Shown here: piece after piece, positions 17,720 to 26,306 of the stretch
How the letters are laid out: each line of letters starts with the position of its first letter
Position numbering within the stretch: position 1 is the first letter of the stretch
The notes under the pieces: generated by a model
The model's input: only the letters and a program-made list of their open reading frames with translations
Databases searched by the model: none
Told to the model about the DNA's origin: nothing
Made by a program: the position numbers and the translations under genes
Assembly (NCBI GenBank): GCA_026388095.1
Contig: JAPLKL010000014.1
Coordinates: forward strand, 1 to 64,000
DNA: 64,000 nt
Direction: 5' to 3'
Origin: Elusimicrobiota bacterium
Lineage (GTDB): Bacteria; Elusimicrobiota; Elusimicrobia; UBA1565; UBA9628

Positions 17720-17725
17720 AGGCCC

Positions 17726-17731
17726 AGTATA
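17726..17731 (-). promoter_or_regulatory. -10 box (TATACT), leaderless-type, for endonuclease gene
   Basis: TATACT on the minus strand ends 6 bases before the ATG at 17719. A GGCCCAG element lies further upstream at 17777-17783, 52 bases from the box, which is farther than in the other cases. Confidence 0.65.
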
Positions 17732-17790
17732 GGTCGCAAGACCCAGAAGCGCCAGGGGCTGCGGGCCCAGAGCCTCCTGGGCCTAAAGAC

Positions 17791-20700
17791 CTACTGCCCG
17801 CCCGTCGGCGCCGCCTCTTCCTGGGGCGCCCTCTGGAAGAACTGCTTGATGAACTTGCCCACCTGCGTCTTGGTCACGGGCTTGTCGAAACTGCCCGTCA
17901 CCTTGATCTCCATGGGCGCCACCCGCCCCACCTGGGCCGTCACGGTGAGGTCGAGCTTCTCCGTGGGAAGATTGATCGTCCCCTGCGACTCCACCTGCGC
18001 CGCGTCGCTGTAAAGGTGCGTGTCCCGCACCGTCATCACGCCCTTATCGAACTTGTAGTCCCCCGCGATCTCCGTGAACGTGATGTTGTTGAAATCCGGA
18101 AAGATCCGGATGCCCCCGATGCCCCCGATCTTCTGGATGATGAGCAGAGGGAAGATCAGGACCTTCACGATTGGCGACTGCGTCGCCAGCTTGCCGATGT
18201 TGTTGAAATTCCCCCCCGCCACCTGTAAGGTCGCGGTCCCGTCCAAGGACTTCATGTCCGGCGTCATGTCCGAAAGCTCCCAGAAGGCCTTGACCCCCTT
18301 GGCCGTCACGTTCGGATGGCGCAGCTCCCCGACGGTGAAGCGACCCCGCATGGAGAGGGGAGGCGTCGGCTTGGGCTTCTCCCCCGTCTTCGCCTCTTTC
18401 TTGGCTTCTTTCTCCTTCTGCTGGGCCGCCAGAGCCGCCTTAGCCGTCAGATATCTGCCCAAATCGAAGCGGTCGAGGTCGGCCACCAGGTCGATGAACG
18501 GCTCGGCCCGGTAGTTTTTCACCGTCAGGTCCATCGCCAGCTTGCCGTCGGCCACCTTGCCCGTCAGGTTCGGGATGTCTATGCGCCGCTCGTCGAAGGA
18601 CGCCGTGCCCGTGAACTCCGACAGCGCCAGGCCCGCCACCGTCGCGCCGATCCCATCGAACTTCATCTTCCCGCCCACCAGGAACTTCGAGGCCGGCCCA
18701 GAAAGGCTCAAGGCGAAGAAGCCCTTGCCGCTCAGTTTCTGCTCCCGCGTCTCCGGGGTCACCTGCGTCAGTTCGTCGAGCACGAACGAGCGGCACTTGA
18801 GAAGGAGGTCCAAGACCGGATCCTTGGAGCGCACCGACTTCACCTTGCCCGACACCTCCAGGTCGTTCTTGCCCACCACCAAGCGCAGCCGGCTGAACTC
18901 CACATTGTCCATCCCGCCCGATGCGGAGAGCTCTACCTTGGAAGCCGGCACTTGCAGGTCCGGCGGAACCTGCGGGAACGGGATATCCGCGGACTTGAAG
19001 GCCGGCAGGGCCAGATTCGCGGTCACGGAAAGCTCCGGCTCCGGGCTGCCTGAGAACGGCTTGCGCACGAGGCCCTTGATCTCCGCTTCGCCCGCGGAAG
19101 TCTTGATCTTGATCGAGTCCACGGTCACATCTTCCCCGTCGGAGCGCAAGACCGCGTCCACCTTGGCCGCCGGAACGACCAGTCCCGCCGGCAGCTTCAC
19201 CAGCGCAACATCCTCCGCCTTGGTCGCCGGGAAGTCCAGCCGCAATCTGGCCTTAAAATCGCGCCCCTTCGGCTTGCCCATCAGGTCCGAGACCTCGCCC
19301 GAGGCCTCCAGGTCCGCGCCCGCCGCCTTCACCTTCAGGCTCGTGATGCTCGCGTCCCAGCCCCGCAGGGCCAAGTCCGCATCCACGGTCGCGGCCGGTA
19401 TGACCAGGTCCGCCGGCAGCTTGACGAACGGGACGGCCGAGCCCTTGGTCTTGGGAAGCTCCACATGAGCCTTCGCCTTGAGCTCGCCCGGAGTCGGCTT
19501 GCCCATCAGGTCCTTGACCGAGCCTGAAGCGTCGATGGTCGTGCCCTCCGCCTTCACGCGCAGAGAGCTGATCGAAGCGTCCCATCCTTGCAGAGCCAGC
19601 TCCGCGTCCACCTTGGCCGCGGGTATGACCAGTTCGGGGGGCATCTTCAGATAGGGGACCGTCGAGGCCTTGGTCTTAGGGATGTCCAGGCTCACCTTGA
19701 CCTTGAATCCCTGAGGCCGGGGCAAGGACGCCAGCAGGTCCGCCACCGTGCCCGAAGCCTCGACCTGCGCCCCCGCGGTCTTCACGCGCAGGGAATCGAA
19801 GGAGGCTTGCCAGGCCGTGAGCTTCAGGCTCGCGTCCACGGTCGCCCGCGGGATGACCAGTCCGGGCGGCAGCTTCACGCCGGGGATAGCCTTGGTCTCA
19901 GGGACTTCCAGGTGCACCTGCGCCTTGAGGTCAGGCTCGGGCTTTGCCGAGTAGACCTTCGCCAGCCGGCCTGTGGATTCAACGGTGCCCAGCTTGGTCC
20001 TGACCTTGAGCCCGTCGAAGGCGAGCTCGTCGCCGGCCAGCTTGAAGCGCCCCGCCAAGTCGGCCTCAGGCACCAGCAGGCCCTTGGGCAAGGGCAGGCT
20101 CACCAAGGCCTGCAGGGCCGGCGCCCGCGGGTCGAAGCCGGGCGTATGGACCTTGAGCGTCAGGTCCCCGGCCGGCTTGGGACCGGTGCTGGTGATCACG
20201 CCCTTGGCCTCCACCGAGGCCAGCTCCGCGCCGGCGAGGCTCAATTTGGCCGCCAAGTCGAGCTTGGGCGCGGCGAGGTTGGCGACCTTGCCGGAGAGGC
20301 GCAGCTCCCGGCCGGAGTCCTCCAGACGCAGGGACTTGATCACCGCGGACATGCGTTCCGGCTTGCCGTCGCCCAGGTTCACCTTGCCCGAGAAGGCCAG
20401 CGACGCGGCCAAGGGCTTGCCCGCGACCTTGCCGTCCGCGCGCAGGTCCAGGTCCACGTTGAAAGGCCCGTCCAGGTGGAAGTCCGAGACCTTGGCGCTG
20501 GCCACGGTCAGCTTCACGTCCTGGCCCGCGGCCGCGTCCTTATAGGAAATGCCGGCGTTGCGGAGGACCGCCTTCTTGACGAGCAAGGACAAGGCCATGC
20601 CCCCCGGGACCGCGCCCGCGGCCGGGGCCGTTGAGCCCCCGATATCCGAGAAGTTGAAGACGCCGTCGGAGCGGCGCACGACCGAGACCTTGAGGCCATC

Positions 20701-21048
20701 GGCCGTCACCTTGTCCACGGCGAGCTGTCCGTGCAGCAGGGGGAAGAAGGCCAGGCTCACGGAGAAAGCGTCGGCCTCGGCGAATCGGCCGGCCTTGAAG
20801 TCCGGCCGCTCCGACACGGCGAGCTTCTCCACCACCAGTCCCTGCACGAGCCCTACGGAGATGCTCCCCAGGCTCACCTCGCGCTGGAGGGACTTGCGCG
20901 CCTGGCTGACGATCAGGTCGCGGACGCGCTGGGGGGTCAGATAGCGCTGCAGCGCCCAGGTCCCGATGCCCAGGCCGATGAGGCCGAGGACCGCGAGGGC
21001 GGCCCCGATCTTAAGGATCGTCTGCAAAAGTGATTTTTTCATGGTCAT
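17791..21048 (-). CDS. AsmA-family envelope protein with ~75-residue tandem repeats
   Basis: The 1085-residue product has one N-terminal membrane anchor (residues about 10-32) followed by the AsmA start: YLTPQRVRDLIVSQARKSLQREVSLGSISVGLVQGL. AsmA-like proteins form long beta grooves thought to move phospholipid between membranes or control outer-membrane biogenesis. The middle holds at least five beta-rich units with the pattern VIPAAKVDAELALQGWDAS at 73-76-residue spacing (nt 18790-20079). The C-terminal part (MTPDMKSLDGTATLQVAGG onward) is the conserved AsmA domain. An ATG two codons in (21042) is an alternative start. Its upstream TATAAT leaves about 21 bases of leader. Confidence 0.88.
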   Translation of the reverse strand: MTMKKSLLQTILKIGAALAVLGLIGLGIGTWALQRYLTPQRVRDLIVSQARKSLQREVSLGSISVGLVQGLVVEKLAVSERPDFKAGRFAEADAFSVSLAFFPLLHGQLAVDKVTADGLKVSVVRRSDGVFNFSDIGGSTAPAAGAVPGGMALSLLVKKAVLRNAGISYKDAAAGQDVKLTVASAKVSDFHLDGPFNVDLDLRADGKVAGKPLAASLAFSGKVNLGDGKPERMSAVIKSLRLEDSGRELRLSGKVANLAAPKLDLAAKLSLAGAELASVEAKGVITSTGPKPAGDLTLKVHTPGFDPRAPALQALVSLPLPKGLLVPEADLAGRFKLAGDELAFDGLKVRTKLGTVESTGRLAKVYSAKPEPDLKAQVHLEVPETKAIPGVKLPPGLVIPRATVDASLKLTAWQASFDSLRVKTAGAQVEASGTVADLLASLPRPQGFKVKVSLDIPKTKASTVPYLKMPPELVIPAAKVDAELALQGWDASISSLRVKAEGTTIDASGSVKDLMGKPTPGELKAKAHVELPKTKGSAVPFVKLPADLVIPAATVDADLALRGWDASITSLKVKAAGADLEASGEVSDLMGKPKGRDFKARLRLDFPATKAEDVALVKLPAGLVVPAAKVDAVLRSDGEDVTVDSIKIKTSAGEAEIKGLVRKPFSGSPEPELSVTANLALPAFKSADIPFPQVPPDLQVPASKVELSASGGMDNVEFSRLRLVVGKNDLEVSGKVKSVRSKDPVLDLLLKCRSFVLDELTQVTPETREQKLSGKGFFALSLSGPASKFLVGGKMKFDGIGATVAGLALSEFTGTASFDERRIDIPNLTGKVADGKLAMDLTVKNYRAEPFIDLVADLDRFDLGRYLTAKAALAAQQKEKEAKKEAKTGEKPKPTPPLSMRGRFTVGELRHPNVTAKGVKAFWELSDMTPDMKSLDGTATLQVAGGNFNNIGKLATQSPIVKVLIFPLLIIQKIGGIGGIRIFPDFNNITFTEIAGDYKFDKGVMTVRDTHLYSDAAQVESQGTINLPTEKLDLTVTAQVGRVAPMEIKVTGSFDKPVTKTQVGKFIKQFFQRAPQEEAAPTGGQ
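18790..20079 (-). repeat. Intragenic ~225-bp tandem repeats in AsmA gene
   Basis: Units begin at 20079, 19860, 19632, 19407, 19182 and 18957 on the minus strand, giving periods of 73, 76, 75, 75 and 75 codons. Each unit starts with an L(V/Q)(I/V)P.A.V motif. The central units are similar even at DNA level, so the array probably grew by in-frame duplication. Confidence 0.85.
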
Positions 21049-21069
21049 ATTTGGCGTGCGACGCGAGTG

Positions 21070-21075
21070 ATTATA
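21070..21075 (-). promoter_or_regulatory. -10 box (TATAAT) for AsmA gene
   Basis: A consensus TATAAT on the minus strand lies 21 bases before the ATG at 21048 (27 before 21042), giving a short leader. No clear -35 hexamer or Shine-Dalgarno sequence is seen. Confidence 0.5.
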
Positions 21076-21118
21076 GCAAAGAGGAGCCGGAAGGCTTGCC
21101 CCGGGCCGCCCGAATTGA

Positions 21119-21124
21119 TAAATT
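21119..21124 (+). promoter_or_regulatory. Possible -10 box (TAAATT), leaderless-type, for trypsin-like protease
   Basis: TAAATT ends 6 bases before the ATG at 21131. The box is weak, but the spacing repeats the pattern seen at other genes. Confidence 0.35.
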
Positions 21125-21130
21125 CACACT

Positions 21131-23071
21131 ATGAACACGAGAGTAGTCCTCGCCGCCCTGCTGTGCCTGACCTTGACCGCGGACCTGGCCCGCGCCGCCT
21201 CCGCCCCCAAACCGCGGCACCCGGCGAAGGCAGCTGCCTCCACCTCCTTGCTCAAGCGCATCGCCGATTACATCAACTCCGACCCGGTGCAGAAGGCGCC
21301 GCTCGCCATCGCCGTGGCCGCGGTGCGGGGCGGCATCCCCACGGACCAGGGCGAGAACCTCGACCAGCGCCTGCTCGACCGGGCCGAGCTCCTGCGCCGC
21401 ACGCTCTTGGCCGCCCCATCGTCCGCGGACGAAAAGGCGCTCAAGCCCATCTACCGCGCCCTGGCCGTCTCCCAGTTGGTCCAGGCCGCGGGGCTCGCCC
21501 CCCGGCCGGCCGTGGCCCAGGAGATATCTTCCTCCCTCAAGGAGCTCTCGGCTAGCATGCCCGAGGCTCTGCGCTCCCTCCTCAAAGGCCCGGTCGACGG
21601 CTTGAACGACAAGGCCTTGGTGGCCGCGGGCTGGGGCAAGTACTGCCGGGAGCTGACTCCCGCCGCGAGCCGCGAAGCCCCGGCCGCTCCGGACATGATC
21701 GCCGCCCCGGAGACGGCGCGCATCGACGAGACTCTCAAGAGCCTCCAGGACTCCTGGTCGCTCAAGTCCCTGCCCCAGGACCAGGAGGCGGAGGCGCATT
21801 TCCTGGCCGGGCAGGTCTACGTCCAACTGGCCCACGCGGAGTACGCCGGAGTAGCCGCGCAAGCGGCTTCAGCCTCGGCCGCGCCGTCCGAGCCCGTGGT
21901 CCCGGCGGCGCCCCGCCTGGCCGCGCCTGAAGCCATGCAGCCCGTCGCTGCGGGGCCGGAGTTCAACCCCCGTTCCATTTACGCCAAGGCCTCCCCCGCC
22001 GTGGTGCTCATCATCTGCTCGGACAAGGACGGCGGCGGTGAATTGGGCAGCGGCAGCATGCTCGATGTCTCCGGAAAGGTCCTGACCAACGCGCATGTGG
22101 TCATCCGCGACTCCACGCGCCAGCCCTGGCCGGTCATCCGGGTCTACTTCAAGCCGGCCAAGATGACCGGCGACCCGCAGCAGGACCTGGTCGACCCCGC
22201 GGAGGCCGAGGTCCTGCAGTACGACTCCAGCCTGGACCTGGCCCTGATTCGGACCAAGACCGCGCCTCCGCGGGCGGCGACCTTGTCCTTGGGCGACCCG
22301 GAGGGGGTCTCGGTCGGCGACCGCGTGGCCGCCATCGGGCACCCGGAGCAGGGCGGCATGTGGACCTTGACCACGGGCATCGTCAGCACCGTGGTCGCCA
22401 ATCTGGGCAACGTGAAAGGCAAGAAAGGCTTCCAGACCGACGCCTCCATCAACCGGGGCAATTCCGGCGGGCCCCTGGTGGACGCCTCGGGCAACATCAT
22501 CGGCGTGAACACCTTGATGTCGCGCAAGGCCGCCGACGGGCTGGCCATCACGGGCGTGAACTACGCGGTGCGCGCGGACGTGGCCAAGCGCTGGCTGGCG
22601 CAGAAAGCCGGCCTGCAGCTCGCCTATGCCGGCCCCGCGGCGGGCGCCCCTGCCGCCGTGGCTATGGACACGCCGGCCCCGGCTCCCTTCCTGCGCAAGT
22701 CTCCGGTCCTGCCTCCGGCCCCGCCGCCGGCGGCCACGGTGGCGCAGAACACCCGGGTGGCGCCGCCTCCCGCCGCCATACCCTCCGAACTGCCCATGGC
22801 CGACCGGTCCCGGCCGCTGCCGCCGCCCACGATGCGCGAGGGCGTGACCCAGGCAAACCGCGCTGCACGGACCTTCCCCTACAAGCCGCCCCCGGCCGCA
22901 GCTGCGAAGGCGCCGCCGGCAGCGCCCGCCGTCAAGGACGCCCAGCACCAGACCGTCACCGAGAGCCGGCCTTATGACCGCGACGCGGTCATCGAGGCCC
23001 AGATCAAGGAGATGGAGGACCTGGGCGAAGAGATGCACCAGGAGATCATGAAGCGCCAAGGGAGCCATTGA
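21131..23071 (+). CDS. Secreted trypsin-like (S1C/HtrA-type) serine protease without PDZ
   Basis: The 646-residue product has a signal peptide (LAALLCLTLTADLARA). An uncharacterised helical region (about 30-270) is followed by a trypsin-2 domain with catalytic triad His322 (TNAHVV), Asp369 (SSLDLAL) and Ser445 (NRGNSGGPL). The C-terminal ~160 residues are Pro/Ala-rich with a final coiled segment (KEMEDLGEEMHQEIMKRQ); no PDZ domain is visible, unlike DegP. It probably acts in periplasmic quality control or processes envelope proteins. The stop overlaps the next gene's start region, so it forms an operon with the NlpC/P60 hydrolase. Confidence 0.9.
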   Translation: MNTRVVLAALLCLTLTADLARAASAPKPRHPAKAAASTSLLKRIADYINSDPVQKAPLAIAVAAVRGGIPTDQGENLDQRLLDRAELLRRTLLAAPSSADEKALKPIYRALAVSQLVQAAGLAPRPAVAQEISSSLKELSASMPEALRSLLKGPVDGLNDKALVAAGWGKYCRELTPAASREAPAAPDMIAAPETARIDETLKSLQDSWSLKSLPQDQEAEAHFLAGQVYVQLAHAEYAGVAAQAASASAAPSEPVVPAAPRLAAPEAMQPVAAGPEFNPRSIYAKASPAVVLIICSDKDGGGELGSGSMLDVSGKVLTNAHVVIRDSTRQPWPVIRVYFKPAKMTGDPQQDLVDPAEAEVLQYDSSLDLALIRTKTAPPRAATLSLGDPEGVSVGDRVAAIGHPEQGGMWTLTTGIVSTVVANLGNVKGKKGFQTDASINRGNSGGPLVDASGNIIGVNTLMSRKAADGLAITGVNYAVRADVAKRWLAQKAGLQLAYAGPAAGAPAAVAMDTPAPAPFLRKSPVLPPAPPPAATVAQNTRVAPPPAAIPSELPMADRSRPLPPPTMREGVTQANRAARTFPYKPPPAAAAKAPPAAPAVKDAQHQTVTESRPYDRDAVIEAQIKEMEDLGEEMHQEIMKRQGSH

Positions 23072-23073
23072 CC

Positions 23074-24462
23074 ATGTCCAAGACCATCCCGACCGTCCTG
23101 GCCCTGCTGCTTCTGGCCTTGGCCGCGGCCCCGTGCCGAGCCGAGGCCAGGCAGAACCTGATCGAATACATCAGCGCGAACCTGAAGAAGGACGGGGGCC
23201 TGCCCCCGGCCGACCAGGCCCGCATCGTCTCCGCCTTCGGCAGCCAATGCGCGGCCCACAAGCTCGACGTGGTGCCGGCCAAGGACACGACCAAGGCGGA
23301 CGTGGTCATGCGCATGATCATCGAGGGCGTGTTCGATCAGAGCCCGGCGGAGCGCATCGCGGACGTGGCCTGCGCGGCCGAACGGGCTCTCTCCAAGGGC
23401 GCGCCGCCGGACGTTGTGGAAGGCATCGCGCTCTACGGCTACCGCAAGAAGATCGCGGGTGAGCGCATCGCGCTCTGGGCCAGGGGCTACAAGGACCTGA
23501 CCGACGCGAAGGTCCCTCCGGAAGTGGCCGCGGACCTGATCCGCAACGCGATGGAGAAGGACTGGGAAGACTCCACCTTCTTCATGTTCAAGGACAACAT
23601 GTACACGGCGGCCAAGTCGCGCTTCAACATGCAGGACTACGCGACCTATCTGTTCGGTCATTATCTGGAGGGCCAGAAGCGGCCCGGGGCCATGGGCGCA
23701 GACGCCCTGGCGTATTTCAGGAAATGCGCGGCGACCAAGACGGCGCCGAGCCTGCCGCCTTACCAGGGCGTGTTCACGGCCAAGCCGTTCGCGGGAATCG
23801 TCTATGAGGCCAAGCCGAAGGAGGAGGCTCCGGCGGCTCAGCCTGAGCCGGTGCAGCCCGCCGTGGAACCGGCGCAGCCGACGCCAGCGGTGCCGGCGAC
23901 TCCGGAGCCGGTCAAGCCCGTAGTCGAGCCGGCCCAGCCCGCGCCCCCGGTCCAGGCGGAGCCGGTCAAGCCGGTGAGCCCGGCCAAGCCGGCGACTCCG
24001 GTCAAGCCCGCGACTCCGGTCAAGCCGGCGACGACGCCGAAGCCGGCGCCTCGGCCGACGCCGGCGGAGATGGGGCTGGCCATGGGCGCGGTGTGGCCCG
24101 GCCTGTACACCTCGGCGCAGTCTTATCTGGGCACGCCTTATGTCTGGGGCGGCACCACGCACCAGGGCATCGACTGTTCGGCCTTCACGCAGAACTCCTA
24201 CGGCGAGAACAAGGTGCGCATCCCGCGCGTGAGCCGCGACCAGTGGAAGACGGGCGACCCCATCCAATGGAAGGACCTGCAGAAAGGGGACCTGGTGTTC
24301 TTCAACACCATGGGCGCGGGAGTCTCCCACGTCGGGTTGGTCGTGGACCCGGTGGGGCCGAAGTTCTTCCACGCCTCATCGTCGCACGGGGTGATGGCGC
24401 AGGACCTGAGCAAGAACTACTACAAGTCGCGGTATCTGGGCGCGCGGCGCATCATCCCGTAA
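23074..24462 (+). CDS. Exported NlpC/P60 peptidoglycan hydrolase
   Basis: The 462-residue product has a signal peptide and an unknown helical domain of about 220 residues. A Pro/Lys-rich linker with PVKPATPVKPAT repeats leads to a C-terminal NlpC/P60 domain. The catalytic residues are Cys368 (GIDCSAF), His419 (VSHVGLV) and probably His433 (FFHASSS), with the usual YVWGG entry motif. Such enzymes cut D-Glu-diaminopimelate-type bonds in cell-wall peptides. I chose ATG 23074; a TTG at 23068 in the same frame is less likely. The gene follows the trypsin-like protease with almost no gap, suggesting joint envelope remodelling. Confidence 0.9.
   Translation: MSKTIPTVLALLLLALAAAPCRAEARQNLIEYISANLKKDGGLPPADQARIVSAFGSQCAAHKLDVVPAKDTTKADVVMRMIIEGVFDQSPAERIADVACAAERALSKGAPPDVVEGIALYGYRKKIAGERIALWARGYKDLTDAKVPPEVAADLIRNAMEKDWEDSTFFMFKDNMYTAAKSRFNMQDYATYLFGHYLEGQKRPGAMGADALAYFRKCAATKTAPSLPPYQGVFTAKPFAGIVYEAKPKEEAPAAQPEPVQPAVEPAQPTPAVPATPEPVKPVVEPAQPAPPVQAEPVKPVSPAKPATPVKPATPVKPATTPKPAPRPTPAEMGLAMGAVWPGLYTSAQSYLGTPYVWGGTTHQGIDCSAFTQNSYGENKVRIPRVSRDQWKTGDPIQWKDLQKGDLVFFNTMGAGVSHVGLVVDPVGPKFFHASSSHGVMAQDLSKNYYKSRYLGARRIIP
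23962..24050 (+). repeat. Pro/Lys-rich coding repeat (VKPAT)
   Basis: A degenerate 15-base coding repeat (GTCAAGCCSGCGACTCCG-like) gives successive VKPATP units in the linker of the NlpC/P60 protein. It is a typical flexible cell-wall-spanning linker. Confidence 0.6.
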
Positions 24463-24474
24463 GACGGCGCCAAG

Positions 24475-25716
24475 TCAAGCCCCCCTGGCCTCAGAGGCGA
24501 GGGGGGTCTGTTCCCGGGCGCCGACCACCGCCGGCAGCAGCCACCAGCAGGCGAACGTGCACGCGGAACCGATCAGGATCAGCACCGCAGCTGAGCAATA
24601 TGAAGGATTCCCCGCGGCCGCGAACACCAGCTTCATCTTGTCGTAAAGCGTCCCCCCCACCGTGTTGGAGCCTAAAGCCGCCAGGTTGAAAACGGCCATG
24701 TACACCGCGAAAGCCGTCGCCTCCGCGTGCTTCGGGCAGGACTGCGCGGCCAGGTCCATCAAAGCCAGCCGAAACACCACGCCCAGGAAGCCGAACAGCA
24801 CGGTCAGCACCCCCGCAGAGACCGGACCAAGATAGAGCAGGTAGAGCAGGCTCGTCGCCCCAGACACCAAGATCCCGAAGCGCAGGAACCGGCCCGTGCC
24901 CCAGCGCCGGATCGTCGTGCCGAAGAAAGCCGCTCCCGCCATGCCCGCTGCCCCGCCCATGGTGCTTAGAGCCCCGATGTACACCGGGCCCAGATGCAGA
25001 GCCTCGCTCTGATAGTAGAACTGGGCCGAGCCCAGGAACGGATAGAAGCTCCACAGGAAGATCATCAGGCACAAGGCCCAGAAAGACTTCTCGCGCATCA
25101 GCCCCAGCAGGTTGCGCGCCCCCTCGCGGGCCGGCTCGCGCGCCGGGAGCTCCTTGACCCATATTGCCGAGCCTGCGATCAGCAGGGGGAACACCGCGGC
25201 CAGAGCGAACACCGTGCGCATCGAAGCGTGCGCGGAAAGCCAGCCCCCGCCCAGGCCCGTCAGCACCAAGGTCGCGTAGAGCGTCCCGATCTGCACCGCC
25301 TGGTACGTCCCCGTCTTGCCCGCGGCCTTGCCCGTCTCCACCATCACCCCGTCGCAGACCACGTCGCAGAACACTACAGAGAAGTTCACCGCGGCCAGCA
25401 GGATCAGGAGCGGCGCGTAGCGGTGCGTCGGATGCAGGGCGAGTATGATCCAGCAGACCGAGCCCAGCAGAGCCCCCAGCACCAGGTGCGGCCGGCGCAG
25501 CCCCCCCGGCAGGCGCACCAGGTCGGTCAAAAGGCCGAAGAGCGGCTTTATGAGAAAGGGCGCGGTCATCCAGGCCACGAACACGGCGGTCTGGCCCGCG
25601 CTGAGCTTGAGGCCGTCCTTGAGCAGGTAGTTCACCGGCTCGTAGACGATCCCCGCCATCCCCTGGGCGAAATAATTTACGGCGCAGAACAGATAGAGGC
25701 TGTCGAATCCAGGCAC
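24475..25716 (-). CDS. MFS transporter, folate-biopterin (BT1)-like family
   Basis: The 413-residue product has about 12 hydrophobic segments. The N-terminal pattern FAQGMAGIVYEPVNYLLKDGLKLSAGQTAVFVAWMTAPFLIKPLFGLLTD fits the BT1 family of major-facilitator carriers (folate/biopterin in protists and cyanobacteria). FCDVVCDGVMVE in the fourth segment is also family-like. The substrate in this organism is unknown. It starts with GTG at 25716, 8 bases after a TAGAAT box and without Shine-Dalgarno sequence. It is divergent from the small secreted protein gene at 25764, and its 3' end contains a GC-rich inverted repeat. Confidence 0.85.
   Translation of the reverse strand: MPGFDSLYLFCAVNYFAQGMAGIVYEPVNYLLKDGLKLSAGQTAVFVAWMTAPFLIKPLFGLLTDLVRLPGGLRRPHLVLGALLGSVCWIILALHPTHRYAPLLILLAAVNFSVVFCDVVCDGVMVETGKAAGKTGTYQAVQIGTLYATLVLTGLGGGWLSAHASMRTVFALAAVFPLLIAGSAIWVKELPAREPAREGARNLLGLMREKSFWALCLMIFLWSFYPFLGSAQFYYQSEALHLGPVYIGALSTMGGAAGMAGAAFFGTTIRRWGTGRFLRFGILVSGATSLLYLLYLGPVSAGVLTVLFGFLGVVFRLALMDLAAQSCPKHAEATAFAVYMAVFNLAALGSNTVGGTLYDKMKLVFAAAGNPSYCSAAVLILIGSACTFACWWLLPAVVGAREQTPLASEARGA
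24480..24506. terminator. GC-rich inverted repeat at convergent gene ends
   Basis: CCCCCCT at 24480-24486 pairs with AGGGGGG at 24500-24506, and GCCTC/GAGGC pairs inside with a single mismatch between. It overlaps the last codons of the MFS gene and follows the NlpC/P60 stop. No T-run is present, so the terminator role is tentative. Confidence 0.5.
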
Positions 25717-25724
25717 GGGCGCAG

Positions 25725-25730
25725 ATTCTA
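25725..25730 (-). promoter_or_regulatory. -10 box (TAGAAT), leaderless-type, for MFS gene
   Basis: TAGAAT on the minus strand ends 8 bases before the GTG at 25716. It lies within 30 bases of the divergent TAGAAT that serves the plus-strand gene. Confidence 0.6.
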
Positions 25731-25751
25731 GCAGTTTCCGCCAAATCTATG

Positions 25752-25757
25752 TAGAAT
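25752..25757 (+). promoter_or_regulatory. -10 box (TAGAAT), leaderless-type, for small secreted protein
   Basis: TAGAAT ends 6 bases before the ATG at 25764, with no Shine-Dalgarno sequence between. Confidence 0.65.
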
Positions 25758-25763
25758 GGCGCT

Positions 25764-26306
25764 ATGGCGACCCTGCCGCTGCTGCTCCTCGGGCTCTGTC
25801 TCTCCGTTCAGGCGGATCCCCCCGACGCTCCCTCCCAGCTGCCGGAGCTGGAGGGGCAGCCGGCGCAGCCAGCCGCCTCCATCGGAAAGCCCGGCCCGGC
25901 GGTCGTTTCGGACACGGAGGACCAGCCCGCCTCCCGCCCCATGTCCCTCGCCGACGCGCGCATGAATTTCGCCACCGTCGTCGAGAGCTTCATCGCCGCC
26001 CACAGCCCGGACGGCTACTGGCCGCTCAAGCAGAAGAGCACGGGCAAGGCCCTCAAGCTCAGGTTCGAGAGCATCCTGCCCGACAGCGTCCGCGAGATCC
26101 AGGATGGCCGCTTCATGGGCCGCGCGGTCCTGCGCGATGTCGAAGCGAACATCCCGGTCAAGGCCGACTTCACCGTGGACTTCAGCGGACACCAATGGCA
26201 GGTCGAGAGCCTGAGCCTGGTCTCCGCCGCCCCCCGGGCCCGCAAGCCGCCGCGCAAAGCCCCGGCCCGGCGGCCCGCGGCCGGGCGGAGCCCGGAGCCT
26301 CGCTGA
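25764..26306 (+). CDS. Small secreted protein of unknown function
   Basis: The 180-residue product has a short signal peptide (ATLPLLLLGLCLSVQA) and a Pro-rich stretch. A compact alpha/beta region (about 60-150) contains FATVVESFIAAHSPDGYWPLKQKSTGKALKL and FTVDFSGHQWQVESLSLV, then a basic Arg/Pro/Ala tail. I do not recognise the family. Its stop TGA abuts the opposing tatC stop inside the palindrome TGATCA, so there is no spacer between the convergent genes. Confidence 0.75.
   Translation: MATLPLLLLGLCLSVQADPPDAPSQLPELEGQPAQPAASIGKPGPAVVSDTEDQPASRPMSLADARMNFATVVESFIAAHSPDGYWPLKQKSTGKALKLRFESILPDSVREIQDGRFMGRAVLRDVEANIPVKADFTVDFSGHQWQVESLSLVSAAPRARKPPRKAPARRPAAGRSPEPR

Noticed and set aside
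23074-24050. Pro/Lys/Ala repeats as a CRISPR or mobile repeat
   Set aside because: The units are in-frame coding repeats (VKPAT) in a linker; there are no spacers, and no cas gene lies in the window.
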